Made by a program: the position numbers and the translations under genes. From Streptomyces sp. MspMP-M5 (lineage in GTDB: Bacteria; Actinomycetota; Actinomycetes; Streptomycetales; Streptomycetaceae): a stretch of 36,407 nucleotides of DNA. The notes below the pieces were generated by a model. That model ran no database searches. It was not told the origin of the DNA and was given only the letters and a program-made list of their open reading frames with translations. This document shows positions 16,120 to 23,483 of the stretch, one piece after another (the stretch's first letter is position 1; each line of letters starts with the position of its first letter). The DNA lies in NCBI RefSeq assembly GCF_000373585.1, contig NZ_KB891900.1, forward strand, positions 35,662 through 72,068, given 5' to 3'.

Positions 16120-17574
16120 ATGACGACGACCGACGCACTCGCCACCGCCCCGCACCGCCCGGCCACCGTGCCCGCCCGGCTCGCCCCGGACGCCCTCGCC
16201 GACCTCGTACGGCAGGTCCGCGGCCCCGTGTTCCGCCCCGGTGACGAGGGGTACGACGCCGAGCGCTCCGGATACCAGGCCGGGTACCGGCACCGCCCCG
16301 CCGTGATCGTCGGCGCGGTGGACGCCGCCGACGTGGCCGCCGCGGTCGGCTTCGCCCGTGCCCGGCGGCTGCCGGTCGCCGTCCAGGCCACCGGGCACGG
16401 GCTGTCCACCGCCACCGACGGCGGGCTGCTCATCAGCACCCGGCGGATGACCGAGGTCACCGTGGACCCGGCGGCCGGCACCGCACGGGTCGCCGCGGGT
16501 GTCGTCTGGGGCCAGGTCGTCGAGGCCGCCGCGCCGCACGGGCTCGCCCCGCTCAACGGCTCCTCGCCCGGCGTCGGCGTGGTCTCGTACACCCTCGGCG
16601 GCGGCGTCGGGGTGCTGGCCCGCACCTACGGTTTCGCCGCCGACCACGTCCGGTCGATCGACCTGGTCACCGCCGACGCGCGCCGGGTCCGGGTCACCGC
16701 CGAGACCGAACCCGACCTCTTCTGGGGCCTGCTCGGCGGCGGGCACGGCCTCGGGGTGGTCACCGGCATGGAGTTCGGGCTGATGCCGGTCGCGCGGCTC
16801 TACGGGGGTCAACTCGTCTTCGGCGCCGAGCAGATCGACGCCGCGCTCGCCGCCTACCTGCGCTGGACCGAGACCGTCCCGGACACCCTGACCTCCTCGC
16901 TCGGCCTGATCGTCTACCCCGACCTGCCGCAGCTGCCGGCCCCGCTGCGCGGCCGCCACCTCCTCCAGATCCGGATCGCCTTCACCGGCACCGCCGAGGA
17001 CGGCGAGCGCCTGGTGGCGCCGCTGCGCGCGGTCGGCCCGGCGGTCTCCGACGACCTGCGCGAGATGCCCTACGAGGAGTCGCACACCATCCACCGCGAC
17101 CCCAGCGACCCGCACGCGTACAACGGCGACAACGTGCTGCTCCGCGACCTGGACGCGGCGGCGCTGCACCGGGTGGCGAAGCTGGCCGGGCCGGCCGCCC
17201 CGGTGATGGTGGTGGCGCAGCTGAACCACCTGGGCGGCGCGCTGGCGACCGGCCCGGTGGGCGGCGGCGGGGCCGGTGCGGTGGGCCACCGGGAGGCCCG
17301 GTTCGCGCTGCGGGTGCTCTCCCCGCTGGGCGACGCCGACCCCGAGGGCGACCTGGCGACCGTGCGGGCCGTACACGCCGAGGTGTTGGCGGCCGTGGAG
17401 CCCTGGCGGCTCGGCCGCAGCGTCAACTTCCTCCTCGGCGAGCAGCGGGGGCGGGCGGACGCGGCCGAGGTGGCCCGCAGCACCCACGGCACGGCGGCCC
17501 GGTCCCGGCTGGCGGGCCTCAAGGCCGCCCACGACCCGGAGAACGTGTTCCGGTTCCATCCGTACGGGGTGTGA
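16120..17574 (+). CDS. FAD-linked oxidase (BBE/6-HDNO-like), 484 aa
   Basis: Flavoprotein of the PCMH/berberine-bridge-like family. The N-terminal FAD domain (about residues 50-225) shows VQATGHGLST, where the His fits the 8-alpha-histidyl FAD link, and VVSYTLGGGVGVLARTYGF. The Cys used for bicovalent attachment in berberine-bridge enzymes is not seen, so FAD would be singly linked or not covalently bound. The C-terminus FRFHPYGV matches the BBE motif, in which NRFH-type ends are usual. No signal peptide is present. The ATG at 16120 has GGAGAG at 16105-16110. It is divergent from the WYL regulator, which likely controls it. Substrate unknown. Confidence 0.88.
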   Translation: MTTTDALATAPHRPATVPARLAPDALADLVRQVRGPVFRPGDEGYDAERSGYQAGYRHRPAVIVGAVDAADVAAAVGFARARRLPVAVQATGHGLSTATDGGLLISTRRMTEVTVDPAAGTARVAAGVVWGQVVEAAAPHGLAPLNGSSPGVGVVSYTLGGGVGVLARTYGFAADHVRSIDLVTADARRVRVTAETEPDLFWGLLGGGHGLGVVTGMEFGLMPVARLYGGQLVFGAEQIDAALAAYLRWTETVPDTLTSSLGLIVYPDLPQLPAPLRGRHLLQIRIAFTGTAEDGERLVAPLRAVGPAVSDDLREMPYEESHTIHRDPSDPHAYNGDNVLLRDLDAAALHRVAKLAGPAAPVMVVAQLNHLGGALATGPVGGGGAGAVGHREARFALRVLSPLGDADPEGDLATVRAVHAEVLAAVEPWRLGRSVNFLLGEQRGRADAAEVARSTHGTAARSRLAGLKAAHDPENVFRFHPYGV

Positions 17575-17609
17575 GCCTCGCGGGCACCCTCCCACGGCGT
17601 GCCCAGGTC

Positions 17610-17843
17610 CTAGCTGAAGACGGCCGCCAGGACGATCAGTGCGACGAGGAGGGCGAGGGTCTCCCACCGGGCCGCGCGGCGCAGCGTGTCCAGCGACGAC
17701 AGGTGGCCGCCGGAGGAATGGTGCGGCTGCCAGGGCGAGGAGTCGTCGGACGAGTGGGAGTGGTGGTGCGTGTGATGGGTGTGGTGGTGTTGGGAGTGGT
17801 GGGATGTGTCGTGGGAGGCACCACCGGATGCGCTGTCGCTCAT
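17610..17843 (-). CDS. Histidine-rich tail-anchored small protein, 77 aa
   Basis: Residues 1-50 are Ser/His-rich, with 15 histidines between 11 and 47 arranged in HH and HHH clusters; residues 51-60 are amphipathic and 61-77 form a hydrophobic helix ending at the stop, so the protein is probably anchored by its C-terminus with the His-rich part in the cytoplasm. Histidine clusters suggest Ni, Zn, Co or Cu binding, but no metallochaperone domain is recognisable. ATG 17843 is preferred to 17852 because TAGCAT ends seven bases before it (leaderless). Neighbours are two unrelated FAD enzymes. Function unknown. Confidence 0.72.
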   Translation of the reverse strand: MSDSASGGASHDTSHHSQHHHTHHTHHHSHSSDDSSPWQPHHSSGGHLSSLDTLRRAARWETLALLVALIVLAAVFS

Positions 17844-17850
17844 GCGGCCC

Positions 17851-17856
17851 ATGCTA
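17851..17856 (-). promoter_or_regulatory. -10 element, leaderless start of the His-rich gene
   Basis: Minus-strand TAGCAT is followed by seven bases and the ATG at 17843. It argues for translation from that codon. Confidence 0.6.
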
Positions 17857-17974
17857 AGGGCGCGGATAGTGTCATGGGCATGTCCTGCGCGCGCCCTGGA
17901 CGTCCCCTGGATATGTCGTGGGTGACCGCCACACCGTTGTCCACAGCCCTTGCCGTGCCCCCTCCCTCCAAGTG

Positions 17975-17980
17975 CAGTCT
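17975..17980 (+). promoter_or_regulatory. Weak -10 element before the FAD/Fe-S gene
   Basis: CAGTCT is followed by six bases and the ATG at 17987, with TTGCCG 19 bases further upstream as a possible -35. It is consistent with a leaderless transcript. Confidence 0.4.
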
Positions 17981-17986
17981 GGGGAC

Positions 17987-20900
17987 ATGGCTGATCGCAC
18001 GGAGACGGACAAGCGGAACGGCGGCGGACCCGGCACGGGCGGGCGGGCGGCGGACGAGGCGGCGACCGCCCGCCGGGACCTGGCGCGCGAACTGGCCACG
18101 GCCATACGGGGCGAGGTCTCGGCCGCCGCCGCGGACCGCGCCCTGATGACGATGGACGCGTCCAACTACCGGCGGGTCCCGGAGGTGGTGGTGGCGCCCC
18201 GGGACGCCGAGGATGTCGCCGCGGCGCTGCGGATCTGCCGTGCCCGCGGCGTCCCGGTCGTGCCGCGCGGCGCCGGCACCAGCATCGCCGGGCAGGCCAC
18301 CGGCTTCGGCGCCGTCCTGGACTTCACCCGCCATATGCGCCGGATCGTCGCACTGGACCCCGAGGTCCGCACCGCCGTCGTCCAGCCCGGCGTCATCCTC
18401 GACGACCTCCGGGCCGCGGCCGCCCCGCACGGCCTGACCTTCGGCCCCGACCCCTCCACCCACAGCCGCTGCACCCTCGGCGGCATGATCGGCAACAACT
18501 CCTGCGGCTCGCACTCCGTGGCCTGGGGCACCACCGCCGACAACGTCCGCACCCTGGAGGTGCTCACCTACGGCGGCGAGGCGGTCCGGGCCGGCCGCGG
18601 CACCGACCCCGAAGGCCGCCCCACCGGCCTCCCGCCCCGCCTGCGCGACGGCGTCAAGGCCCTGGTGGACGGGGAGTTGGCGCTGCTGCGCACCGGCTAT
18701 CCGGCCGGCCTCCCGCGCCGCATCTCCGGTTACGCCCTGGACGCCCTGCTCCCCGAGGCCGGCACCGACCTGGCCCGCGCCCTCACCGGCAGCGAGGGCA
18801 CCCTCGGCGTCGTCACCGAGGCCGCGGTCCGGCTCGTCGAGGCCCCCGCGGCCCGCGCGCTGGCCGTCCTCGCCTACCCCGACGAGAGCGCCGCCGCCGA
18901 GGCCGCGCACACCCTCCTCCCGTACAGCCCGCTGACCGTCGAGGGCATGGCCGCCGACCTCGTCGGCAAGGACGCCACCGGGCTCCCGGACGGCGGCGCC
19001 TGGCTGTTCGTCGAGACCGGCGGGGCGAGCCGCGCCGAGGCCGCCGCCCGGGCCGAGGCGCTGTGCCGCGCGGCGCGGGCCGACGGCGCCACCGGCCACA
19101 CCCTCGTCACCGACCCGGCCGGCCAGCGCGCCCTGTGGCGGATTCGCGAGGACGCCTCCGGGACCGCGACCCGGATGCCCGATGGCAGCGAGGCATGGCC
19201 CGGCTGGGAGGACTGCGCCGTCCCGCCCGCCCGACTCGGCCCGTATCTGCGGGACTTCCGCGCCCTGCTCGCCCAGCACGGCCTGCGCGGCACCCCCTAC
19301 GGCCACTTCGGCGACGGCTGCATCCACGTCCGGATCGACTTCGACCTGCTCACCCCGCCCGGCATCCGCCGCTTCCGGGAGTTCTCCACCGACCTCGCCG
19401 CCCTAGTGGTGGCGCACGGCGGCTCGCTCTCCGGCGAGCACGGCGACGGCCAGGCCCGCGCCGAACTCCTCCCGGCGATGTACGGCGAGGAACTGGTCGG
19501 CCTCTTCGGCCGGTTCAAGGACCTCTGGGACCCGGCCGCGGGCCTCAACCCCGGCATGCTGGTCCGCCCCGACCGCCTCGACGACAACCTCCGCTTCGCC
19601 CCGCTGCCCAAGCGCCCGGTCCCGGTGGAGTTCGGCTATCCGCACGACGACGGCGACTTCTCCGCCGCCGTCCGCCGCTGCGTCGGCGTCGCCAAGTGCC
19701 GTACGGAAAAGCTGGGTTCAGGATCGACGGACGTCATGTGCCCGTCCTTTCGGGCCACCGGCGAGGAGCAGCACTCCACCCGCGGCCGCGCCCGGCTGCT
19801 GCACGAGATGCTCGCCGGTGAGGTGGTCACCGACGGCTGGCGCTCCCCGGAGGTGCGCGACGCCCTCGACCTGTGCCTGTCCTGCAAGGGCTGCCGCAGC
19901 GACTGCCCCGTGGGCGTCGACATGGCCACCTACAAGGCGGAGTTCCTGCACCACCACTACGCGGGCCGGCTCCGCCCCGCCGCCCACTACGCCATGGGCC
20001 GCCTGCCCCAGTGGCTGCGCGCCGCCGCCCCCGCCGCACCGGTGCTCAACGCCCTCGCCCGCACCCCGCTGGCCGCGGCCGCCAAGCGGCTCGCCGGTAT
20101 CGCCCCGGAGCGGGAGATTCCGGCGCTCGCGAGGGAGACCTTCCGCCGGTGGTGGTGGCGGCGCCGGCGCGCCACGGCGGGTGCGCCGGCGTCCGGCCGC
20201 AGGGTCGTCCTCTGGCCCGACACCTTCACCAACTACCTGTCGCCGGAGGTGGGGCGGGCCGCCGTCCGTGTCCTGGAAGCCGCCGGACTACGGCCCCTGC
20301 TCCCGCCCACGGCGCCCCTGGTGACGCGCCCGTCGCTCCCGCTGCCCCGCCTCCACCGCCGCGGCCTCTGCTGCGGCCTGACCTACGTCTCCACCGGCCA
20401 ACTCACCCAGGCCCGGGCCGTCATGCGCCGGACGGTGGAGGTGCTCGGCCCCCTGGTGGGCCCAGGCCGCCCCCTGGTCGTCCTCGAACCGAGCTGCGCC
20501 GCGGCGCTCCGCACGGACCTGCCGGAGCTGCTCGCCGACGACCCCCGGGCCGCCCGGCTCGCCGCCGCCGTCCGCACCTTCGCCGAAGTGCTGGAGGAAC
20601 TGGCCCCCGACTGGACCCCGCCCCGCATCGACCGCCCGGTCGCCGGCCAGACCCACTGCCACCAGCACGCCGTCCTCGGCGACGCCGCCGACCGCCGGCT
20701 GCGTGAACGCGCCGGCCTGACCGGGACGTTGAGCGGCGGCTGTTGCGGCCTGGCCGGCAACTTCGGCTTTGAACGGGGCCATTACGACGTCTCGGCGGCC
20801 TGCGCCGAGGACCAACTCCTCCCCGCCGTCCGCCAGGCCGCCCCGCACGCCGAAATCCTCGCCGACGGCTTCTCCTGCCGGACACAGCTCGCCCAGCTCG

Positions 20901-20995
20901 GGGAGCGCCCGGGCCGCCACCTCGCGGAGGTCCTGGCGGAGGCCCTGGACGCCGCGGAGACGGAGAAGGGCGGTGAGGCGGAGGAAGGGAGGTGA
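17987..20995 (+). CDS. FAD- and Fe-S-containing D-lactate-dehydrogenase-like oxidoreductase, 1002 aa
   Basis: A fusion of a GlcD/Dld-type flavoprotein with a GlpC/GlcF-type iron-sulfur part. Residues about 50-240 are the FAD domain (VVPRGAGTSIAGQA, TLGGMIGNNSCGSHS); 260-510 are the FAD-oxidase C domain with GHFGDGCIHVRIDF and SGEHGDGQAR. An Fe-S region follows (CRTEK ... MCPSF and the clear 4Fe-4S motif CLSCKGCRSDCP from Cys630), then two CCG-type segments (GLCCGLTY, GGCCGLAG). It probably oxidises a 2-hydroxy acid such as D-lactate or glycolate and passes electrons to the respiratory chain; the substrate is inferred. ATG 17987 is preferred to GTG 17918 on spacing to the -10 element. It ends in a G-run region. 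Confidence 0.93.
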   Translation: MADRTETDKRNGGGPGTGGRAADEAATARRDLARELATAIRGEVSAAAADRALMTMDASNYRRVPEVVVAPRDAEDVAAALRICRARGVPVVPRGAGTSIAGQATGFGAVLDFTRHMRRIVALDPEVRTAVVQPGVILDDLRAAAAPHGLTFGPDPSTHSRCTLGGMIGNNSCGSHSVAWGTTADNVRTLEVLTYGGEAVRAGRGTDPEGRPTGLPPRLRDGVKALVDGELALLRTGYPAGLPRRISGYALDALLPEAGTDLARALTGSEGTLGVVTEAAVRLVEAPAARALAVLAYPDESAAAEAAHTLLPYSPLTVEGMAADLVGKDATGLPDGGAWLFVETGGASRAEAAARAEALCRAARADGATGHTLVTDPAGQRALWRIREDASGTATRMPDGSEAWPGWEDCAVPPARLGPYLRDFRALLAQHGLRGTPYGHFGDGCIHVRIDFDLLTPPGIRRFREFSTDLAALVVAHGGSLSGEHGDGQARAELLPAMYGEELVGLFGRFKDLWDPAAGLNPGMLVRPDRLDDNLRFAPLPKRPVPVEFGYPHDDGDFSAAVRRCVGVAKCRTEKLGSGSTDVMCPSFRATGEEQHSTRGRARLLHEMLAGEVVTDGWRSPEVRDALDLCLSCKGCRSDCPVGVDMATYKAEFLHHHYAGRLRPAAHYAMGRLPQWLRAAAPAAPVLNALARTPLAAAAKRLAGIAPEREIPALARETFRRWWWRRRRATAGAPASGRRVVLWPDTFTNYLSPEVGRAAVRVLEAAGLRPLLPPTAPLVTRPSLPLPRLHRRGLCCGLTYVSTGQLTQARAVMRRTVEVLGPLVGPGRPLVVLEPSCAAALRTDLPELLADDPRAARLAAAVRTFAEVLEELAPDWTPPRIDRPVAGQTHCHQHAVLGDAADRRLRERAGLTGTLSGGCCGLAGNFGFERGHYDVSAACAEDQLLPAVRQAAPHAEILADGFSCRTQLAQLGERPGRHLAEVLAEALDAAETEKGGEAEEGR

Positions 20996-21000
20996 GACCG

Positions 21001-21054
21001 GGAGGCGGAGGCGGAGGCGGTGGGGGTGGGGGGGAGAGGGGAGGGGAGGGGAGG
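21001..21054 (+). other. G-quadruplex-prone G-run array
   Basis: After GGCGGA repeats come G-runs of 5, 7, 4, 4 and 4 at 21022-21026, 21028-21034, 21038-21041, 21043-21046 and 21048-21051, separated by one to three bases. The runs are on the coding strand of the upstream FAD/Fe-S gene, so they would be present in its 3' RNA. It lies between that gene and the convergent LysR gene and may act as terminator or roadblock. Confidence 0.65.
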
Positions 21055-21109
21055 ACTGACGGGCTGGATTGACGGACCGGGCAGAGGGGCCGGGCACAGG
21101 GGCCGCCCG

Positions 21110-21967
21110 CTACCCCTGTCCCATGACCTCGCGTGCCAGCGCCACCAGGTCGGGGATGCGGGGGTGGCCGGGGCCGTCGCGCCAGGCGATCACGACGGGT
21201 ACGGGTGGCGCGTCGGTCAGCGGGACGTAGGCCATCGCCGGGTGCGGATGCATTCCGGCGGTGGCGGAGGTCGTGACACCCACCGCGCGGCCGCCCGTGA
21301 TGGCGGCGATCCAGTCGTCGGTGTTGCCGATGGTGATCGTGGATGTGGGGCGGGCGTCGGCGGGCCAGAGGTCGAGGCCGGTGATGCCGGAGACGGTGTT
21401 GAGGGCGATGGTGCGCGAGGAGAGGTCGGTGAGGGAGAGGGCCGGGCGGCCGGCCAGCGGGTCGTCGGCGGGGAGGCCGGCCACCCGGGGCTCGGTCGTC
21501 AGCGCCTCGGTGATCAGACCGGGGGCGGTGACCTCACCGCGGAGCAGGGCCGCGTCCACGTCGCCGCGGACGAGGCCGGCCGTACGGTCGTCGATCCGCA
21601 GGAGTTCCAGGGGCGTCTCCGGGTGTTCCTCGTGCCAGCGGCGCAGCAGCGTGGTGGTCTCCGCGCCCGCCGCCGACCAGGCGTGGCCCAGCCGGAGCGG
21701 CCAGCCGGTGCGGCGGCCGTAGGCCAGGGCACGGTCGAAGGCGGAGACGGCGAGCGCCGCCCGGTCGCGGAAGGCGAGGCCGTCCGGGGTGAGCGCGAGA
21801 TGGTGGGTGGTGCGCTCGACGAGGCAGACCCTCAACGTCTCCTCCAGCTGGCGGAGGGTGCGGGAGACGGCGGGCTGGGTGAGGTGGAGGCGTTCGGCGG
21901 CGCGGGTCACGCTGAGGGTGTCGGCGATGGCGAGAAAGCAGCGGAGATGACGCACCTCAAGGCTCAT
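21110..21967 (-). CDS. LysR-family transcriptional regulator, 285 aa
   Basis: An N-terminal helix-turn-helix (MSLEVRHLRCFLAIADTLSVTRAAERLHLTQ... through about residue 60) is followed by a periplasmic-binding-like effector domain (from about 88). ATG 21967 gives the canonical LysR start; the longer frame to 22000 is not needed, and TATGCT eight bases upstream suggests a leaderless or nearly leaderless transcript. It is divergent from the EamA exporter with 68 bases between them, the classic LysR-target layout, so it probably controls that exporter. The inducer is not deducible. Confidence 0.92.
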   Translation of the reverse strand: MSLEVRHLRCFLAIADTLSVTRAAERLHLTQPAVSRTLRQLEETLRVCLVERTTHHLALTPDGLAFRDRAALAVSAFDRALAYGRRTGWPLRLGHAWSAAGAETTTLLRRWHEEHPETPLELLRIDDRTAGLVRGDVDAALLRGEVTAPGLITEALTTEPRVAGLPADDPLAGRPALSLTDLSSRTIALNTVSGITGLDLWPADARPTSTITIGNTDDWIAAITGGRAVGVTTSATAGMHPHPAMAYVPLTDAPPVPVVIAWRDGPGHPRIPDLVALAREVMGQG

Positions 21968-21975
21968 GCGTGCGG

Positions 21976-21981
21976 AGCATA
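21976..21981 (-). promoter_or_regulatory. -10 element of the LysR gene
   Basis: Minus-strand TATGCT is followed by eight bases and the ATG at 21967; spacing is one base longer than in the other leaderless candidates. Confidence 0.45.
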
Positions 21982-22023
21982 ACAACCGGCGAAATGGCAT
22001 TTCACGTGCGCGAACGCGGGTCG

Positions 22024-22029
22024 TAGCGT
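22024..22029 (+). promoter_or_regulatory. -10 element, leaderless start of the EamA gene
   Basis: TAGCGT is followed by six bases and the GTG at 22036. The ATG overlapping at 22034 runs into a stop at once, so the GTG is the start. Confidence 0.6.
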
Positions 22030-22035
22030 GGGGAT

Positions 22036-23142
22036 GTGAATGCTTCCTCCGCGCCGTTCGGGTCGTCCGCCCAGTCTGCTTCCGCTTCTTCCGTCGATCC
22101 TGCTTCCGCCGATTCCTCCTCCGCAGCGTCCCCTTCCGCAGTGTCCTCGTCCGCAGTCTCCTCTTCCGGTGCGTCCTCTGCCGGTGCGTGCGGCTCCGGG
22201 ATACCGCAGCCCGTGCCGCCCTCGCCAGAGGTGCGGTCGGCTGAGGCGGAGGCCGCGGCCCATGGGGTGGGGCCCGGGACGGCGGGGGCGGCGGGGGCGC
22301 GGCCGCGTGGTCGGCTGGTGTCGGTGGGGCTGGTCATCGGCGGGATCGTCTCGCTGCAGTTCGGGGCGTCGGTGGCGGTGCTGCTGTTCCCGCGGGCCGG
22401 TGCGCTGGGCGTCGTCACCTTGCGGCTGGTCGTGGCGGCGCTGGTGTTGCTCGTCGCCTGCCGGCCGAGGGTGCGGGGCTACACGCGGGGAGACTGGGCC
22501 ACGGTCGTCGCCTTCGGTGTCGCGCTGGTCGCGATGAATTCGCTTTTCTACCAGGCGCTGGACCGGATTCCGCTCGGCGCCGCGGTCACCCTGGAGTTCC
22601 TCGGCCCGCTGATCCTCTCCGTGGTGACGTCGCGGCGGCTGCTGAGCGTGGTGTGGGCAGTGCTGGCACTGGGCGGTGTGGTGCTGCTGGGGCGTGCAGG
22701 GCTCGACGGACTGAATCTCACCGGGGCCGGTTTCGCGCTGGCCGCCGGTGGGCTGTGGGCCGCGTACATCCTGCTGTCGGCGCGCACCGGACAGCGGTTC
22801 CCGCAGGCGGACGGGCTGGCGCTGGCGATGACGGTGGCGGCGGTGCTGAGTCTGCCGCTCGGGGTGGCGAGCGCCGGGGCGGCGCTGCTGGACCCGGTGA
22901 CGCTGGGGCTGGGAGCCGCCGTGGCGCTGCTGTCGTCGGTCATGCCGTACACGCTGGAGCTGCTCGCGCTGCGCAAGCTGCCCGCGTCCGGGTTCGCGGT
23001 GATGATGAGCCTGGAGCCGGCCGCGGCGGCCACGGCCGGGTTCCTCGTGCTGGGGCAGGCGTTGGGGTGGCTCGAACTGGTGGCGATCGGCCTGGTGGTG
23101 GTGGCCAGCGCGGGGGCGGTACTGGGCGGAACGCGGCGCTGA
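22036..23142 (+). CDS. EamA/RhtA-type exporter, 368 aa
   Basis: Drug/metabolite transporter of the EamA family, closest in feel to RhtA (threonine/homoserine export). Ten membrane helices run from about residue 93 (RGRLVSVGLVIGGIVSLQFGAS) to the C-terminus; SLFYQALDRIPLGAAVTLEFLGPL and MPYTLELLALRKLPASGFAVMMSLEPA are the two EamA-repeat signatures. Unusually, about 90 residues precede the first helix, the first 50 almost only Ser, Ala, Pro and Val, so a long disordered cytoplasmic tail is expected. The GTG start is supported by TAGCGT six bases upstream. The divergent LysR gene is the likely regulator. The stop codon directly abuts hairpin repeat copy 2. Confidence 0.9.
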   Translation: MNASSAPFGSSAQSASASSVDPASADSSSAASPSAVSSSAVSSSGASSAGACGSGIPQPVPPSPEVRSAEAEAAAHGVGPGTAGAAGARPRGRLVSVGLVIGGIVSLQFGASVAVLLFPRAGALGVVTLRLVVAALVLLVACRPRVRGYTRGDWATVVAFGVALVAMNSLFYQALDRIPLGAAVTLEFLGPLILSVVTSRRLLSVVWAVLALGGVVLLGRAGLDGLNLTGAGFALAAGGLWAAYILLSARTGQRFPQADGLALAMTVAAVLSLPLGVASAGAALLDPVTLGLGAAVALLSSVMPYTLELLALRKLPASGFAVMMSLEPAAAATAGFLVLGQALGWLELVAIGLVVVASAGAVLGGTRR

Positions 23143-23483
23143 GTTCCGCTGCGCTTGGCTGGCTTCCCACGTTGTCGGCTGTCCCGCCGTGGGGTTCGCC
23201 TTGTGCGCCTGCGGCGCGGTGTCCGCTGCGTTTGGCCCGGCTCTCACGTTTCGGCTTGCCCGCCGTGGGTTGCTTTTGCGCCTGCGGCGCGGTGCCGCTG
23301 CGCGGGGCTGTTCGGCCGCGGTGACGGGCCTCCGGGGCAGGGGTGTGCCGGACTGCTTCGCTTTACGTCCGGCACACCCCTGCCCCTCCGGCCCGTCCCC
23401 TCCCGTGAGTGGGTGGGAGACGGGTGGGCGGAGGCCGATGCCGGTGGGTCGGTGCGCGTGGTCGTCGCTGTCGACTCGCGCTC
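23143..23483 (+). repeat. Composite intergenic repeat, copy 2
   Basis: There is no gene in this 341-base stretch. Two tandem units of about 75 bases (23143-23218 and 23219-23293) share TCCGCTGCG, TTGGC, CACGTT, CCCGCCGTGGG and TGCGCCTGCGGCGCGGT. Each contains a GCGCC-TGC-GGCGC mini-hairpin (23205-23217 and 23278-23290), and CCGC-TGC-GCGG follows at 23295-23305. Next comes the long hairpin (23323-23397) and a tail CCCTCCCGTGAGTGGGTGG that is also found after copy 3. Similarity to 36131-36395 runs almost the whole length. Confidence 0.85.
23323..23397 (+). repeat. Long structured hairpin repeat, copy 2
   Basis: The outer stem 23323-23330 pairs with 23390-23397 (8 base pairs). The 3x3 internal loop is TCC (23331-23333) against TCC (23387-23389). 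The inner stem 23334-23353 pairs perfectly with 23367-23386 (20 base pairs). The 13-base loop is TGCTTCGCTTTAC (23354-23366). Compared with copy 3 the inner stem lacks two base pairs, and single substitutions on one arm are matched on the other in both stems. Confidence 0.9.

Noticed and set aside
16093..17667. 524-codon open frame antisense to the FAD-linked oxidase
   Set aside because: It is a codon-position shadow: low-complexity Gly/Arg/Asp/His composition, no motif, and the sense gene is convincing. The same holds for the long antisense frame at 8729-10525 and others.
18053..18190. Overlapping frames at the start of the FAD/Fe-S gene starting from GTG 17918
   Set aside because: The extra 23 residues lie upstream of the probable transcription start; ATG 17987 fits the -10 spacing.
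23143..23300. CRISPR array
   Set aside because: There are only two tandem units, directly adjacent without unique spacers, and no cas genes are present.
23323..23397. Simple rho-independent terminator
   Set aside because: No T-run follows, the loop is invariant between copies, and the copies occur in both orientations relative to their neighbours; a terminator does not require a conserved loop.
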